From Gamarada debralockiae (lineage: Eukaryota; Ascomycota; Leotiomycetes; Helotiales; Hyphodiscaceae): a DNA stretch of 49,030 bases. The notes below the pieces were generated by a model, which saw only the letters and a program-made list of their open reading frames with translations, had not been told where the DNA came from and did no database searches. This document shows positions 10,239-22,729 of this stretch, in pieces (position 1 is the first letter of the stretch; each line of letters starts with the position of its first letter). The position numbers were made by a program, and so were the translations under genes. Where the stretch lies: positions 1-49,030 of the forward strand of contig NXFV01001991.1 of NCBI GenBank assembly GCA_002803225.1, given 5' to 3'.

Positions 10239-11523
10239 CTAAAAACCCTTTCCCAATCTCACAGTCTGGCCCCCACCATACCACAACGCTCCCTCCCTAC
10301 AATCCAAACCCTTCCCATCGCCAACCAACCACTCTGCCTTCAAATTCCTATCCTCGCCTCTCTTCTCTCCATCCTGGGGCCAAAACTCCTTAACCAACCA
10401 TCCATTAATCTCTTCAATCTTCTCAAACCACTTCTCCATTTTCTCTTTGGTATTGTGGTCGTTTTGTGTGAGGAAACGACCAACAGTGATGTGGGAGGAC
10501 GGAACCACATAGCGGGAATCGATGGATACGCCGCTGGCGCGAGCGATGTTGAAGAGATCTCGGCGGAGATGGTGGTAGGTGAATTTATCATCTTCCTTCG
10601 TCCTTACCTTTCCCTCTTGTACACCCTCTCCTTTGGCATCACTTAGAGAAGCAGAGTTTGAGGATGCGGAAGAGGAGGGAAGGCTTTCGCCTGCGGCGGG
10701 AAGGAACGAGAGCGCTACAGCTGCGCCGTCATAGGATAAAGTGGGCTTTATGAGGCGAGCTCGATGGGAGTATGGGTAGTCTGTCAGTTTCTCGATGGTG
10801 GAGGAACCCATGGTGGCGATGATGGAATGGATTTCCGGGGAGGTGAGGGAGTGGGTTATTTCTAGGGCTGTGAGGTGTAGGCGTTCGAGGGGCATGAGCC
10901 AGAGGTCTGGAAGTGGGAGGGGATTCAGTCATGTGATGCATTGAAATCTCTTAAGAAAATGAGGTGTTTGGTTGTACAGAACGAACGGCTTGTTAAAGTG
11001 AAAGTAAATATAGATATAAAGAGAACTAAAAACGTACTGGGTGCCAAGGTCAGCAATTCCTGCTGAATTCTTCCAACCATAGAGCGAATATGAGCTGGTG
11101 GACGAGCCCAGAACACAAGACAATGTCTCGGATCTTTGAATCCAGGCTCAATTGAAGTATCAGTGAGCTTTTGGAGAACTGGATCTAGGATCAGGCCGGA
11201 GAAATCTGGGGAAAGGAGTTTGGCCTTTTGCTGGCTGTTGCGCGTTATGCGGTGAGTGTCATAGCGGGCTTGGATCAGGGCCTGGAGGAGTTAGTATATT
11301 GTTCGATGCAAAGAAGTTAACATGGAGGTAATTTGAGAGAGAAGTAACACAAACTTCGATTGGATGGATGTTGTAGGTCAAAGAAAGGGGTCTTTACTGG
11401 ATTATCCTCACAGGTTTCGATCAACGCATCGTATGGATTTGCATATGCAGCAATATCAACTCCTGAAAGGTCCTCAAACTTGTTTTTGGAATCGGCTGAG
11501 TCTGGTAGTGTTATAGGAGGCAT
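10239..11523 (-). CDS. 2H phosphoesterase (RNA ligase/cyclic nucleotide phosphodiesterase-like)
   Basis: Three exons (11523-11398, 11281-11038, 10906-10239) join in phase to 345 residues, with introns of 116 and 131 nt. Two HxT motifs define the 2H superfamily: HLT at residues 134-136 (in LERLHLTALEI) and HIT at 262-264 (in SSHITVGRF). In this superfamily the paired His/Thr residues act on 2-prime,3-prime-cyclic or 2-prime-5-prime phosphodiester bonds in RNA or nucleotides; the substrate here is unknown. A Ser-rich, probably disordered insert lies near residues 197-225 between the motifs. The start at MPPITLPDS was chosen because it opens a phase-0 first exon; upstream in-frame ATGs at 11541 and 11583 are possible. 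Confidence 0.85.
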
Positions 11524-11968
11524 TTTGAAGAGTTCTTTCATGCCAATTTCGTTAAAGGAGATGGTTGAGAGAAATATTGGCAACGTCGCTTAACAAAAGA
11601 TCGTGCGGTGAGCGGTTTGACATGATGGCTTCATCATCGACATCTCTAGACTTCGCACCAGCCCTTATACCAAACATTGACTATCCAAATAATAAGAGGA
11701 CTTCCTGTGCCGCATAATTGATTTAAAAGGACTTTTATGATGCAAATCCGGACATTGGGAGGCATAACGGTGTATCATGGAATTTTTATTTAGACTGATC
11801 CTAGACTAGTTGGCGATTAATTTCGTCCCTTACAGACCTTCCGCCTATTTGCAAATCCTACAATCTCTAACTCAGGACCAGCCCCGCCTGGACATTCCCA
11901 GACTTCCTCTGGGTCTTAACAATGTTTTGATTTGATCTTCCTCTTCTGATCGGGAGACTTTGTTGTAG
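11524..11968. other. Intergenic, nothing recognised
   Basis: This is the upstream region of the 2H phosphoesterase. No open frame or RNA gene was recognised. Confidence 0.4.
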
Positions 11969-13060
11969 ATGTCGGAGCTCCGGAGGCACTTTGGGCCGAC
12001 TCCGGCCTCGTCTGGAAATCCAATCAACGACATTGCTAAAATGTCGTGTACTTCCCTATTTGACAGGGATTCAACATCTTCTCACAGTCAGTCGACTTCA
12101 GCTTCGCGGCTTCCTCAATTGAATTCAAGATCGAGATCGAGGAAAGAACCTTCAATTGCTCCTGCCATGTCTCCAACCAACACTTATGGCCATCTCCTTC
12201 ACTAACCTCTTCTCTCCTCTTCCTACATCAAGCATCTTCCCCTTGAGGCAGGACTATCTATATGCCTCGGGGTAGGCTGTCGAGAGCTGGTTACATCCCT
12301 GCTTTTGAGCCCAGTCGCCCCAACGCTTGCTCACAACAACTTCCCATCTTCAAAGGGGAATAAAATCTACCTCCAACTGCGGGGTTAAATTCTACGAGTC
12401 CTGTTCTCGACACCCCTCCATTTCGAGATCTGTGAGTCAACCTTCCCCACCTCTTAATAATCTCTCCCATCCCCAGAGATCTTAGCTTGAGTGGCACTCA
12501 CCCAGGTTTCAACCCTCCTTCACCAGGCTGACTTTCAACAGTCACCAAGATACTACAACTCCTGCTTTCGACAGCACTCTCCTCTCCCGTCCCAAAACAC
12601 TCTTGGCCATGTATGGCACTCGACCAACTTTCAAGTCTCCTTGGCCAGACTGACTTTCAACAACCGCAATTATTCTACACAGTTCATACGCTTATACAAT
12701 ATCTACAGTTCTCGTCTACCTCCACTCGACTTCTTCTCCCTCTCCCGACCTTCCTCTCCGCTTCAAGTCAACACACTCAACCTGCTAGATTCTACTTGGC
12801 TTTGGTATGAGCATACCTCTCACATACATCGCAAGCTTATACAACACTCTTCCGTATGTAAGATCGATACCGCCTTCATACCTCGTTGGCTCACCTTGCT
12901 GGTGCGACCTCGTCCTCTTCGTCCGCCCCAAAACCATAGCACCCTCTTGGTTGCAACTTCATTGAGGCATTCACCTCAATATGGTTTGGGATCACAAATC
13001 GACAAACGGAAGTCAATCTGCCTCTCACAATTGGCTATGAGGAACAACATCTAGAGACAG
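11969..13060 (+). pseudogene. Unrecognised decayed coding region with an internal duplication
   Basis: Protein-like plus-strand stretches occur in alternating frames with stops between: a Ser-rich start at 11969-12202, then text with PTAGLNSTSPVLDTPPF near 12370-12430. Two paralogous blocks about 122 bp apart follow, one in each of two frames (MALTQVSTLLHQADFQQ from 12491 and MALDQLSSLLGQTDFQQ from 12613). The repeated block suggests a once-repetitive protein that lost its frame. No family was recognised. Confidence 0.35.
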
Positions 13061-14640
13061 TCTAGACTCCCAATTACCATACGCTCGTTTTTGTCAAGTA
13101 CTTTGGTGCTTCAATAACATTGCTCAATGTTCTTGTCCATTCTCTCGTAAGTTGGAATGCGTTGAGAGGGAAGTCCACTTGGATGTCTCTCATGCGCTTT
13201 CTGACCCCTTTCTGCTTCGCTTCAACAATCAGCTGACCTCGCTGCAGGACTTTGATTATGCATCTTCTTGGCTGCAGCTCGTCTTCTCTGGGGCTTAATG
13301 CTTCTATTCGGATGGGATATAATCTGATCGTCTGATTGTGCTTTAATGCACTCCGTTTTGCTATTCAAGCCCTTCACGGAACGCCCTTGGAAACATCCAT
13401 CTCGAAGAAACCTCTCTGCACAAGATGCATTTTTCCAGTCCTCCCACTTGACTCTTCTCTGATGTGTGCAGTCGACACACCGAGTCAGAAGCCACTGGGC
13501 TTAGTGACCTATATTTCAATGGGGTACTTGCTTCATCGACTTAGGTTTGCAGCAAGGATCTTGAGCAACGGCAAAATGTTCCAGACCCGTGCACTCTCGA
13601 ACACGAAAGAAAGTTCGAGTGTCCGCTCTTGTATCGACTTCAACTTCACAGATGGCTTTGGAACCTCTGATTGGGCTGACCGCTGGCCCAACAATCAATG
13701 GGCGGTTACTTGGTAGGGGCTTCTTTATGTTCTCGGTCATTGTCACACGTTCTGGCAGGCTATATGCCACAGGCACTTGCCTGTGTGGCACCATCGGATT
13801 TGATTTAAACTTGGATTCGGACTCGGAATCTGATGCAACCTTTCTGGGAAGCTGCTGGATTGCAGGGAGTGAGTAGATCATCTCCTCTGGCCATGATTCT
13901 CAATCCGATATCTACTTGAGATCAAATGGGCTTGACGGCCCATTACCACTGCCCGGCAAATATCCACACTGTTTTGCGCCACTTCTATGATGTTGTTGCC
14001 TGTGTATACAGTTCTGGCAGTGTGGGCAGTAATGCAGGGCTTCTCGCCTTGAGAAGCCCAGGTCCTTGGCTGCCTTCAAGAACCACAAAGGACTTGTTCG
14101 ATGAAGTCTATCATCATCTAATCCGAGATCTTCGATATGGAAACGCCGGTAAGTCATCATATCGGTGGTGCTGTGCCCTGCAGCAAAGGTCTGGAAGAGC
14201 TGTCTGCTTCGAGGCTCGATGCATTTGCTGCGTATCGAAAGCACATTGTTGATGCGTCGAACGAAAGGGGGGCCAACGCTTCTCATCGAAGAAGCAGGTA
14301 CCGCAATACGTTCCTCGTGGACTTTTGTTGTCTTTGTTCGCTTTTTTGGGTGGTTTGAAGCCTTTCTGTTTCCTTGTTCGACTCGGCTTTATTGGCGCTT
14401 AGGCGCACTGGTTAGTTTCAGACCTTACTGGCCAATTGGAGGTCCTCTTGGTTAAAGTAGTGGTTCTGTGGACGATTGTATAACAACGGTCCTTTAGAGT
14501 CATTGAAGTACCCCAAGTCAAATAGTATATTGTCATGAGCTGCTGAGATGGATATCGAATCGTTAAAGCTAAGCCAATCTTGGACCTCGATTAAGGGGAC
14601 GGACCGTAGTGATCCCGACACCGCTCAATACGATCGAGGA
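13061..14640. other. Unresolved region with weak ORFs on both strands
   Basis: Open frames exist on the minus strand (14286-13912, with a Cys/His cluster HYCPHCQNCIHRQ; 13881-13516) and on the plus strand (13336-13716). A plus-strand frame around 13140-13300 (CVEREVHLDVSHALSDPFLL) also looks protein-like. None joins with convincing splice sites and none matches a family I know. A degraded transposon or pseudogene is the most likely explanation. Confidence 0.3.
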
Positions 14641-15322
14641 GATTCACTCTACTTTGAAGATATCGTTCTTCGCAGCCTTCTTCTTGCTGTCCCTCTATCT
14701 CTCTTTCAACCACACAACGCAACATATCTCAAATTGCAGTAGAATCACAACCATGCGATTCCTCCTCCTAGAGGCCTCGTAGAGGCAGCAAGCATCTCTA
14801 TTGCATCGCAGCGCACTATTTTGCGGACTTCTCATACTCATTTACGTAGCTCATCACTTTCACGGTCATCTCAACGACCTTTGCAAAACCCTAGCTCCTG
14901 TGCGATTTTCAAAGAGCCCTCATACTCGAACCAAAGACTATTCGGAGCAATATCACAAGCATCAAGCCCTTGATTTGATCGTAAGCACTCCTCGTCGTCC
15001 TTCCTGCTGTTTCAAAGCCGCGAAAGCACCTATAGCCCCTTCAGCAAAGGCTCCGCCAGTATTTCAATACCCCCATATGTACATCTCCGTTGTCAGAGAG
15101 CTCCATGCTTTACAAACCCCGTTTAATTTCTTTCTTTCGCTCCGTTATCATTTTGGTTGAGGTCTACGATCTCGAATATCATTTCACCTTCGCGAGGCTC
15201 GCGGATTCACATATCGTTTACACTTTGTCCTTTCGCAAATCGCCTCGAGCTTTATTTCCCCGCACTGCCTTTTTAATCTTTTGCAATGGGCAATAGCTAA
15301 TCGTCAACTAGTATCTTGAACA
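14641..15322. other. Upstream region of the DNMT5-type gene
   Basis: The last several hundred bases are pyrimidine-rich on the plus strand, as is common for fungal promoters and leaders. No specific motif is claimed. Short frames in the stretch show no features. Confidence 0.45.
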
Positions 15323-18300
15323 ATGGATTCTTCCGATGCTTCAACCCGTCCCTCAGGCTCTTCTTCTACCTTAACTCAAACCGATTTTGCTATTCTAGAT
15401 GACGATGAAGATGACGGTAATACTCAACCGGATGATACCGTACAACAAGATGATGCTATCATGAAAGGCCTCGATAGCGGCGATGATGAACAAGATGATG
15501 CTTTCATGGAGGAAGCCGACGACGACTACCAGGATGATCGTACCCTTCCGGCTGTGGAATCAGATCATGATAATAATGCACATGGTTATAGAAGAAAGAG
15601 ACAGAAGCTTTCCGGTGTGGTACCCTTTTTATCATTCATATCACCATGTAGTAATTGTGTTAGGCCCTGCGCCTCACAAGAAGGTCACTCTTCGAAAGGT
15701 CAAAGGCAGTGTTGCTGGTATGATACACTGAAAATCCCATCATTTCATTCAATGCTAACTGTCGCAGGTACGCAAAATCGTAGGAATCGTGCCAAAGAAC
15801 GCACTACTCCTAAGAAGAGCATTGGTAATTCCCCACACCTCTTTCCTTTCAGACCTCAAGTATTAACCAACGCCTGATCCTACCCCAGTCAAATCTCAAA
15901 ATTTTGAGGAAGATGATCAAGATGCTTTAGTATCCGGAGCCATCGCCGACGAAGAGGACCAAGATGTTCCCTACACCAGTGGAGCGATCTACAAGGACGG
16001 ATACAAATGTAGAAGTGGAATTGCACTGGATAAGCCACCACTGGCCACGATCGGTGAAATGTTTGCCAAAATGACGAAGGAAGCCCGCAAACTTGGATTT
16101 GGCAATACCCTCAAAGCTATGGGAAACCGGGCTTTGAGAGTTGCTACGATGTGTTCTGGCACGGAGTCGCCCATATTGGCTGGCAACATGATTAAGCAGA
16201 GTAAGTCTTGAATCCGAATACTGGGCTCGATTAATAGAGTCTGACATATATTTAGGTCTTGAGAATGATGCATCTGAGTTTGTGTTGCATTTTTATCATG
16301 CTTTCAGTGCTGAGATTGTTCCACACAAGCAGGATTACATTCAACGAAACTTTGCACCCCAAGTAATTTTTCGAGACATCACAGAACTGGCCAGAATGAT
16401 GATTTCTGGAAAACTTCAAGCGTAAGTACATATCCCAAGCTTCTGAAATCACTAAACGTGAGCTAATGATTATGTAGTACAACCGCTCATGGCGGAAAGG
16501 CAGATATCCCAAGAGATATTGACCTCTTGATCGCTGGCTTTTGCTGCGTTGATTTCTCCAATCTCAACAACAAAAAGAAGTCTCTCGAAGACCTTGGAGA
16601 GTCCGGTGATACTTTCTTCGCTATGCTTGCTTACTCAAATGAAGCACGGCCGAAGATCATGATTCTTGAAAATGTTCTTGGCGCTCCGTGGGAAGACAAG
16701 AAGGTCAAAAGCAAGAAATCCAACAAGAAAAGTATCACCACTCATCTAAATGAAATCGGCTACTCGTGTGTCTTCATCAAGGCGGACACCAAGGACTTTT
16801 ATATTCCTCACACTCGCCAACGAGGATATATGATCTGCGTCGACAACCGACTTCCCGGCATGTCAACCGTGGTCGACGCTTTGCTAGCACAGGCCAAGAA
16901 CGTCTTCAATAGCTTGAAGTGTCCGGCAAGCGCCCCCGTTGAGTCCATGCTCTTGAGAGATGACGATCCTCTTCTGAGAACCAACGCCAACGAAGCCACT
17001 GTTGCCATTCGCGAACGAGTTAAATGGGATAAGTGTCAAGCCGGCCATGAAGACTACCGTCAACAACTTGGTCTTGGAAACCATCGCTGTATAACTCACT
17101 GGTCGCCGGATGGCTCCAATATCAATCCAGACTACTTTGTACCTTTCCAAGGGCAGAAGGAGCGTGTCTCAGACACTATTGACATCGCTCATCTTCGGAA
17201 TGTCATTCGTGGATTTGATGACAGATATTATAGGTACTTTTGTATCTCTCCCTCTGATGTTCCTTCTTACTAACATATTTCTTAGCCGCAATCTAGAGCT
17301 TTCACAGAACTGTTACCGCGTAACTGATGCCACAAGACTTGGCATCATCGGCTGTCTCACGCCCACTGGCATGCCCTTCAATACTTATAGCGGCCGTACG
17401 ATTACTGGTTCCGAGTGCATGACTCTGCAAGGTCTGCCTCTTGAGCAATTAGACTTGGGTACACTCACCCAGGCCCAGCTGCGAGACTTGGCTGGTAACG
17501 CAATGTCTTCCACTGTTGTCGGTTCTGCGATCTTCGCATCGCTGATCGCCTTTTACGACGTCTTCAATCTCGAAGGTCGTGAGAAGGTAGCTGAGAAAGT
17601 GGTTGTTCCAGAACTGGTCGGGGAAGGTGAGCTGGTGCGCAAGACTTCAGACCCAGCTGCCTACGTCCATACCCCTGTCGTCAGTCTCCTGGATTTGGCC
17701 ATGCATACTGATAGGCTCTGTTACTGCGAGGGTCGCCATGAGCAGCACGACACTCGATTTCAGCAATGCAAAGTATGTAGACATACTGCTTGCATAGATC
17801 ACGACCGCAACCCAAAGCATCACTATGAGTTGGTGGAAAGCCTGTTTTTGCAAAATCGACAAAATCCTGCAAAGTTTGAGGAAGCAGTCAAGAAATCCCT
17901 TCCTGCAAAGATTTTCTTCAGCGAATCTTTCGATATCGACGCATATCTCATCAAGTTCTACCAAGCCTACGAGCAAGATGCCGATGCCAAGAACCAGGCT
18001 GTTGAATGCATTCAAGCTGCGTTAAGCTCCGAGGTTCATTACACAGGTGTGAAACGATCTGAGCAGTGGGAGATCCAATTTGATTCAGAGGCGGCGAAGC
18101 TGATTCTCACCATTTCATCATCCATGGGCATTCAGTGGCTTCTGTACGCCAAAGCCCTGGCAAGTTTCGCTAGTAACCATCCAGTCCGAACCTTGCTAGA
18201 AAAATTTCCCATCGCCCGCATGATTCCTAGCGAAGAGTTGATCAACGAAGGCCCTTGGAGCTTTTGGGTACCGGAGAGCTGTGAATTCCCAGCCACCATC

Positions 18301-21300
18301 ACCTCTTTTGGGTCACTTGAAGAGTCTTTCCAAGATGATCGGGGCCTCGATGAGTTTGTCGGCTCGCGTGTCTACAAAGAATGTTCTATTGTGATTCAAG
18401 ACTACGATGAGAAATTCTTTGAATTCGACATTCGCGGAGACTACAAGCGTTCTCGGGATTGTGCACAAGCTTTCGATAGTCTGCACGCGAAAATCAGGGA
18501 TCAAGACCCGCTGGTTTTCTTCCCGGTTTTCTTCTATTTCGAGCATGAGCGACAGACTGGAGACCCCGCCGAGGACTCGTTCATTTTCACTCGCGACACA
18601 CGCCGACTACCTCATGGAGAATATCGACCTATAATTGCGCGAGTGATCAAGTCCTGGCGACAGCCATTTGTTTGGCCCGGCGCTGAGGTCGAACTCGAGA
18701 AGATAGAAGCCACCACTATCATCGTCGATGGCTATTGGCTGGGATCCGATGACTTCTCTTTTGCCCCTGGCGATGGTCGCGAAGTTATTTACCATCACCT
18801 TCCCGAGGACGTCTCCGACCTGCAGCTTCCCGGCTGCAATTCTCAGCAAGCCCTCTTCAATTGTGAATACACCGTTGACCAAAGCAACCTATCCTTTCCC
18901 ATGGATAAGTGGATTGATGTCGATCGTGTAAACGAATTCAAGTTCTTCCGTGACTATGGATGGATCTTTGAGAAGTGCAAGATCCTCGATGGCCATATTG
19001 TGAGCAATTTCAAGGAGGTTGACAAATGGCACCTCACCAATCGAGACGATGGGCGGCGCTGCACTGAATGTGCTCCCATATATCCTACTTTGCGATGGGC
19101 CTTCGAAAAGAAAACGAAGGGCAACAGGCTTCTCAGGCAAATGCCTTATGAAGAACCCAAGGAGGCGACTAGATTCGAACAGGGATTGAAATCGCGTCCG
19201 CCTCCAATCAGGGTGCTGTTCCGAGTCGGTTGGGATGGGAAATTTGAACTTAGCATTGGCTTCAACCCCATGACGTTGTGCCATCGAGGTTTCTCACTTC
19301 TCGAACCAGGAGACTATTCACCCGATGTCGTTACTTCGTGGCGGCTGGCAACAGATTATGTCAAATCTTTAACCGAACGCCTGGCAGCTTTCAAGTTACA
19401 GAATACACAGAATGAAAAACTTGCTTCCCAACCTTCTGGATTTCCCGAGCAGTATCTTCTGCGACCTGAGCAACTCCGAAAACTTTCTTGGATGGAAGCT
19501 CAAGAAGATGGAGTCGTTTTCACCGAGAGAGAGTTCGTCGAACACAAGATGCCACGTCTCGAATATCTTTTAGTGGGCCAAGCCAAGAGAGACCGAATAG
19601 TTCGAGGAGGTATCTTGGCAGATGACGTCGGTTTCGGAAAGACAATCCTCATCTTGGCCATAATTCTGAGCCGCCGCAAGATTGATGAAGACTTTGCTAG
19701 CAAACCTGCTCCTGGCCTGATACCTACTAAGGCCACGATCATTTTTGTCCCAGCTCAGTTGCCTAAACAGTGGAGAGAGGAGGCTGAGAAGTTTCTGGGT
19801 AACACTCACAGACGCGACATTCTTCTTATTGAGCGCATCCAAGATCTTCAAGAGCTCTCGGTTGAGGACATTAAGAAAGCTCTTGTCATTATTGTGAACT
19901 GCAATTTATGCGAGAGTGATAAGTACCAGATGGCGCTCGCACACTTGGCAGGTATGGTTGAACCTGCAAAGAAAGCAACTTCACGAGCAAAGGCCACTTG
20001 GCACGAGGCTGTCGTAGAACGACTTGCACCAAATGTGGACGAATTGATCAACAATCCTCGCGGTTTCGAGGCTGTTCTCCATGCTCAATTCGAACAGAGT
20101 GTCACGGATTCCCGATCAAAGAATTTGCCAGTACCATCCAAGAGAGTCACTGGTGCCGAGTACCAGAAGGTTAATCGAAAGCGGACATTCGATGATATGG
20201 AAGAAGACGATGACGACAAATGCGAGAAACTGGAGCCACGCCCAGATAATCACAACTTCCGAATCCTCGGAAGATGTGGTTACGAAGCGCTGACATTCCC
20301 AGTCTTTGAAATGTTTAAGTTTGCTCGCATCGTTGTTGATGAGTTCACGTACATTGAGTCCTCTCACTCCATTACGATGATGAGCTTGTTTGCCAATACT
20401 TACTGGGCCTTGTCCGGGACCCCACCTTTGGAGGGATTCCCTGACGTCAAGCATATGGCGGAGTTCCTGCGTGTTAACCTTGGAGTTCACGACTACTCTA
20501 GCATGAAGCGGGATGTCTTTGCGCGGATCACGAGCGAGATGACGGGTACGTATTATCTTGCAACCTCGTTGATCTAATTGCTGCTAACGATTTTGCAGCT
20601 TCTGAAAAGCTCTTAACCTATCAGGGAATGCCATCCCAATCATGGCTCAAGCTCCGACATGACCATGCTGGCAGATTCCTGGACGCTTTTGTTCGTAAGG
20701 TAAGCTTGATTCTGATATTCTTGTATGCAAGAATGTGCTGACATGTTGCAGGACTTTCCGATCATTAAGCCAATTCCTTGCTTTCAGTACATTAATCTTC
20801 TTCGTCAAACTCCACAACAGAGTGCCATTTACTCTGAGCTAGAACAGCGTGTGGTTGCCAAGAAGTTCGAACTGAAAGCCGTATCTGCTGACGATGATAT
20901 GGAAAGTTACATCAACGAGACTCTCACTGAAACTAATAGCGGTAGGGAGGCATTGCTTCTTCGTGCTTCTTATGACTCAATTTTGGGCGTTCCCCATGCC
21001 AAACCCAAGGATGCTTGGGAGGCTTTCGAAATTATCATGAACCTCCGCTATAGACAATTCAAGGTCATCCTGAACGAGTGGTCGAGATTGATGGATATCG
21101 CTGTTTGGTTGCACCACTTCCCTGCAAACAAGAATTCGGGAGCCCTGAAAGACTTCCTGCTTCGAGTTGAGAAGAATCAATATGGCGACTTGGAAGTGAG
21201 TGCCAAATTGTGCGAAGTGGCCAACACCGGAATTCAAGACTACCACCCGGAAAACTATAAGGAATTCCGATATTCGATTGAAGACCCATCCGCGGCGTTC

Positions 21301-22285
21301 AGAAAGGTCAGACTGGAACTCAGCAAATACGCCCAACAGCTCGTCGATCGCATGCGCCCGTACCGTTTCTTAAAGTCAATTGAACGAATCAACGACATGC
21401 ACGACGAAGATCCAGCCCAGTGCGACTGCTGTGGTGATCTCTACTTCGAATCTAAATCTTGGAGGGTGCTAGGCAGCTGTGGCCACTTGATATGCAAAGC
21501 TACTTGCTCCCAACGCCAGGAAGGCAAATGCCCTGTGGATGGCTGCAACGCCTTCTATCAAGGCCATCAAATGATTCCTGGATCTAGATTTGTGGGAAAA
21601 TTACAGTCCAAGATTTATTCCCCCAAAGGAGAGAAGCTCTACCAAATTGCTCGTTTCATCAACAACGAGGTTCCCGATAATGACCAGGTCTTGATCTTTG
21701 TTCAGTCTCCCCAACTTCGTGGGAAACTTCTAGAGGTGTTGAACGACCATTGTATTACTTTCACCGACCTCAAATCGACCGGCTTGCTTTCAAACAAGCT
21801 CACGAAGTTCCAGCACAGCAGAGGCACGCGAGACAAATGTTTGGTTTTGGCGATAGGTGATGCTTCGGCTTCTGGAAGGTAAGTTTCCAAATATCCCCCT
21901 CAAGCAATTACCAAAGTACTGATTCCATGATAGCAACCTCACGATGGCCAACTACGTTATCTTCGTGGCGCCTTACTTCACATCGGGATCAAATGCTCAG
22001 CAACTTTACGACGCTGCAAGAACCCAGGCAATTGGTCGGGTTTGCCGATTCGGTCAGAAGAAGATAGTCCAGGTGCATGACTTTGTCACTAACCACACGA
22101 TCGATGTCGATATTCTCGAGAAGCGCAACGAAAAGTTCCTCAAGGTGACCGGGGAGGTCGGTAGCGGCAGCGACCCTACTAATCACCTAACTACGGTGTA
22201 CCTCTTTGACGCTCTACCTGGCGAGAAGAGCAAATTCGGAAGCCGCATTACACAATTGATCTTCCCTGACAGTGACGACAACTGA
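15323..22285 (+). CDS. DNMT5: DNMT5-type cytosine-5 DNA methyltransferase with RING/SNF2 ATPase
   Basis: Ten exons join in phase to 2158 residues: 15323-15614, 15664-15717, 15768-15824, 15889-16200, 16256-16421, 16478-17233, 17286-20545, 20599-20699, 20752-21878, 21934-22285. An acidic, probably disordered N-terminus precedes the methyltransferase (about 215-640). Its motifs are I (CSGTESP, about 219-230), IV (GFCCVDFS, catalytic Cys 317), VI (ENV 358-360), VIII (RQR 407-409) and the C-terminal GNAM (616). A Cys/His finger follows near 690-730. The SNF2 part has Walker A DVGFGKT (K1331), motif II DEFT (1564), motif III SGTPP, a RING (from C1890, ending CPVDGC) and motif VI GRVCRFGQ (2076). 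Cryptococcus DNMT5 is an ATP-dependent CG maintenance methyltransferase; the same nuclear role is inferred here. No chromodomain is visible. No lesion was seen. Confidence 0.93.
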
Positions 22286-22729
22286 GCTAGATTAGCTCTG
22301 GGTTAGACTTAGGTGAGCTGGGATAGGGATAGGTGTTGAAGATAGACATGTGACGAGGGAGAAGATGGGGAGATATAATGTTGTATTGTAGATAGTTACG
22401 GGATGACCTCCGGTAAACCTACCCTTGCGCGGCGCAGGGACAGCCCTCCATTCATTCTTAAAAAGTGAACGCACTAAGACCTTAAATTCTAGCAACTCCT
22501 CTTGCATGAGAGAGAGACTTAAACTTCGTATCAACATCCTATCTCAACCCTTACTTCCCTTTAAACAAATTCCACGAGTGTGGGAAACGCAAGAGCATAT
22601 TATGTGGAAAGTATTCTTTCGCGGAAAATGAATGAGTAGGGATAAGAAATTCCTGGGACTCCTCTTGCGTGAGGTTGTGGTTTGGAGTTTGTATTAAGAG
22701 AGAATCTGAATCGTTGATGGCCTTTGAAC
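22286..22729. other. DNMT5-type gene 3-prime flank
   Basis: Probable 3-prime UTR and spacer. No gene or RNA was recognised. Confidence 0.4.

Noticed and set aside
10047..10646. 199-codon plus-strand ORF
   Set aside because: It lies antisense to the last exon of the 2H phosphoesterase, which has both HxT motifs and phase-matched introns. It is a shadow frame.
15768..15824. Alternative frame VRKIVGIVPKNALLLRR in exon 3 of the DNMT5-type gene
   Set aside because: It reads well but would need a different phase from exon 2. The phase-1 donor and acceptors on both sides fit only the basic frame used, and the alternative frame meets a stop soon after.
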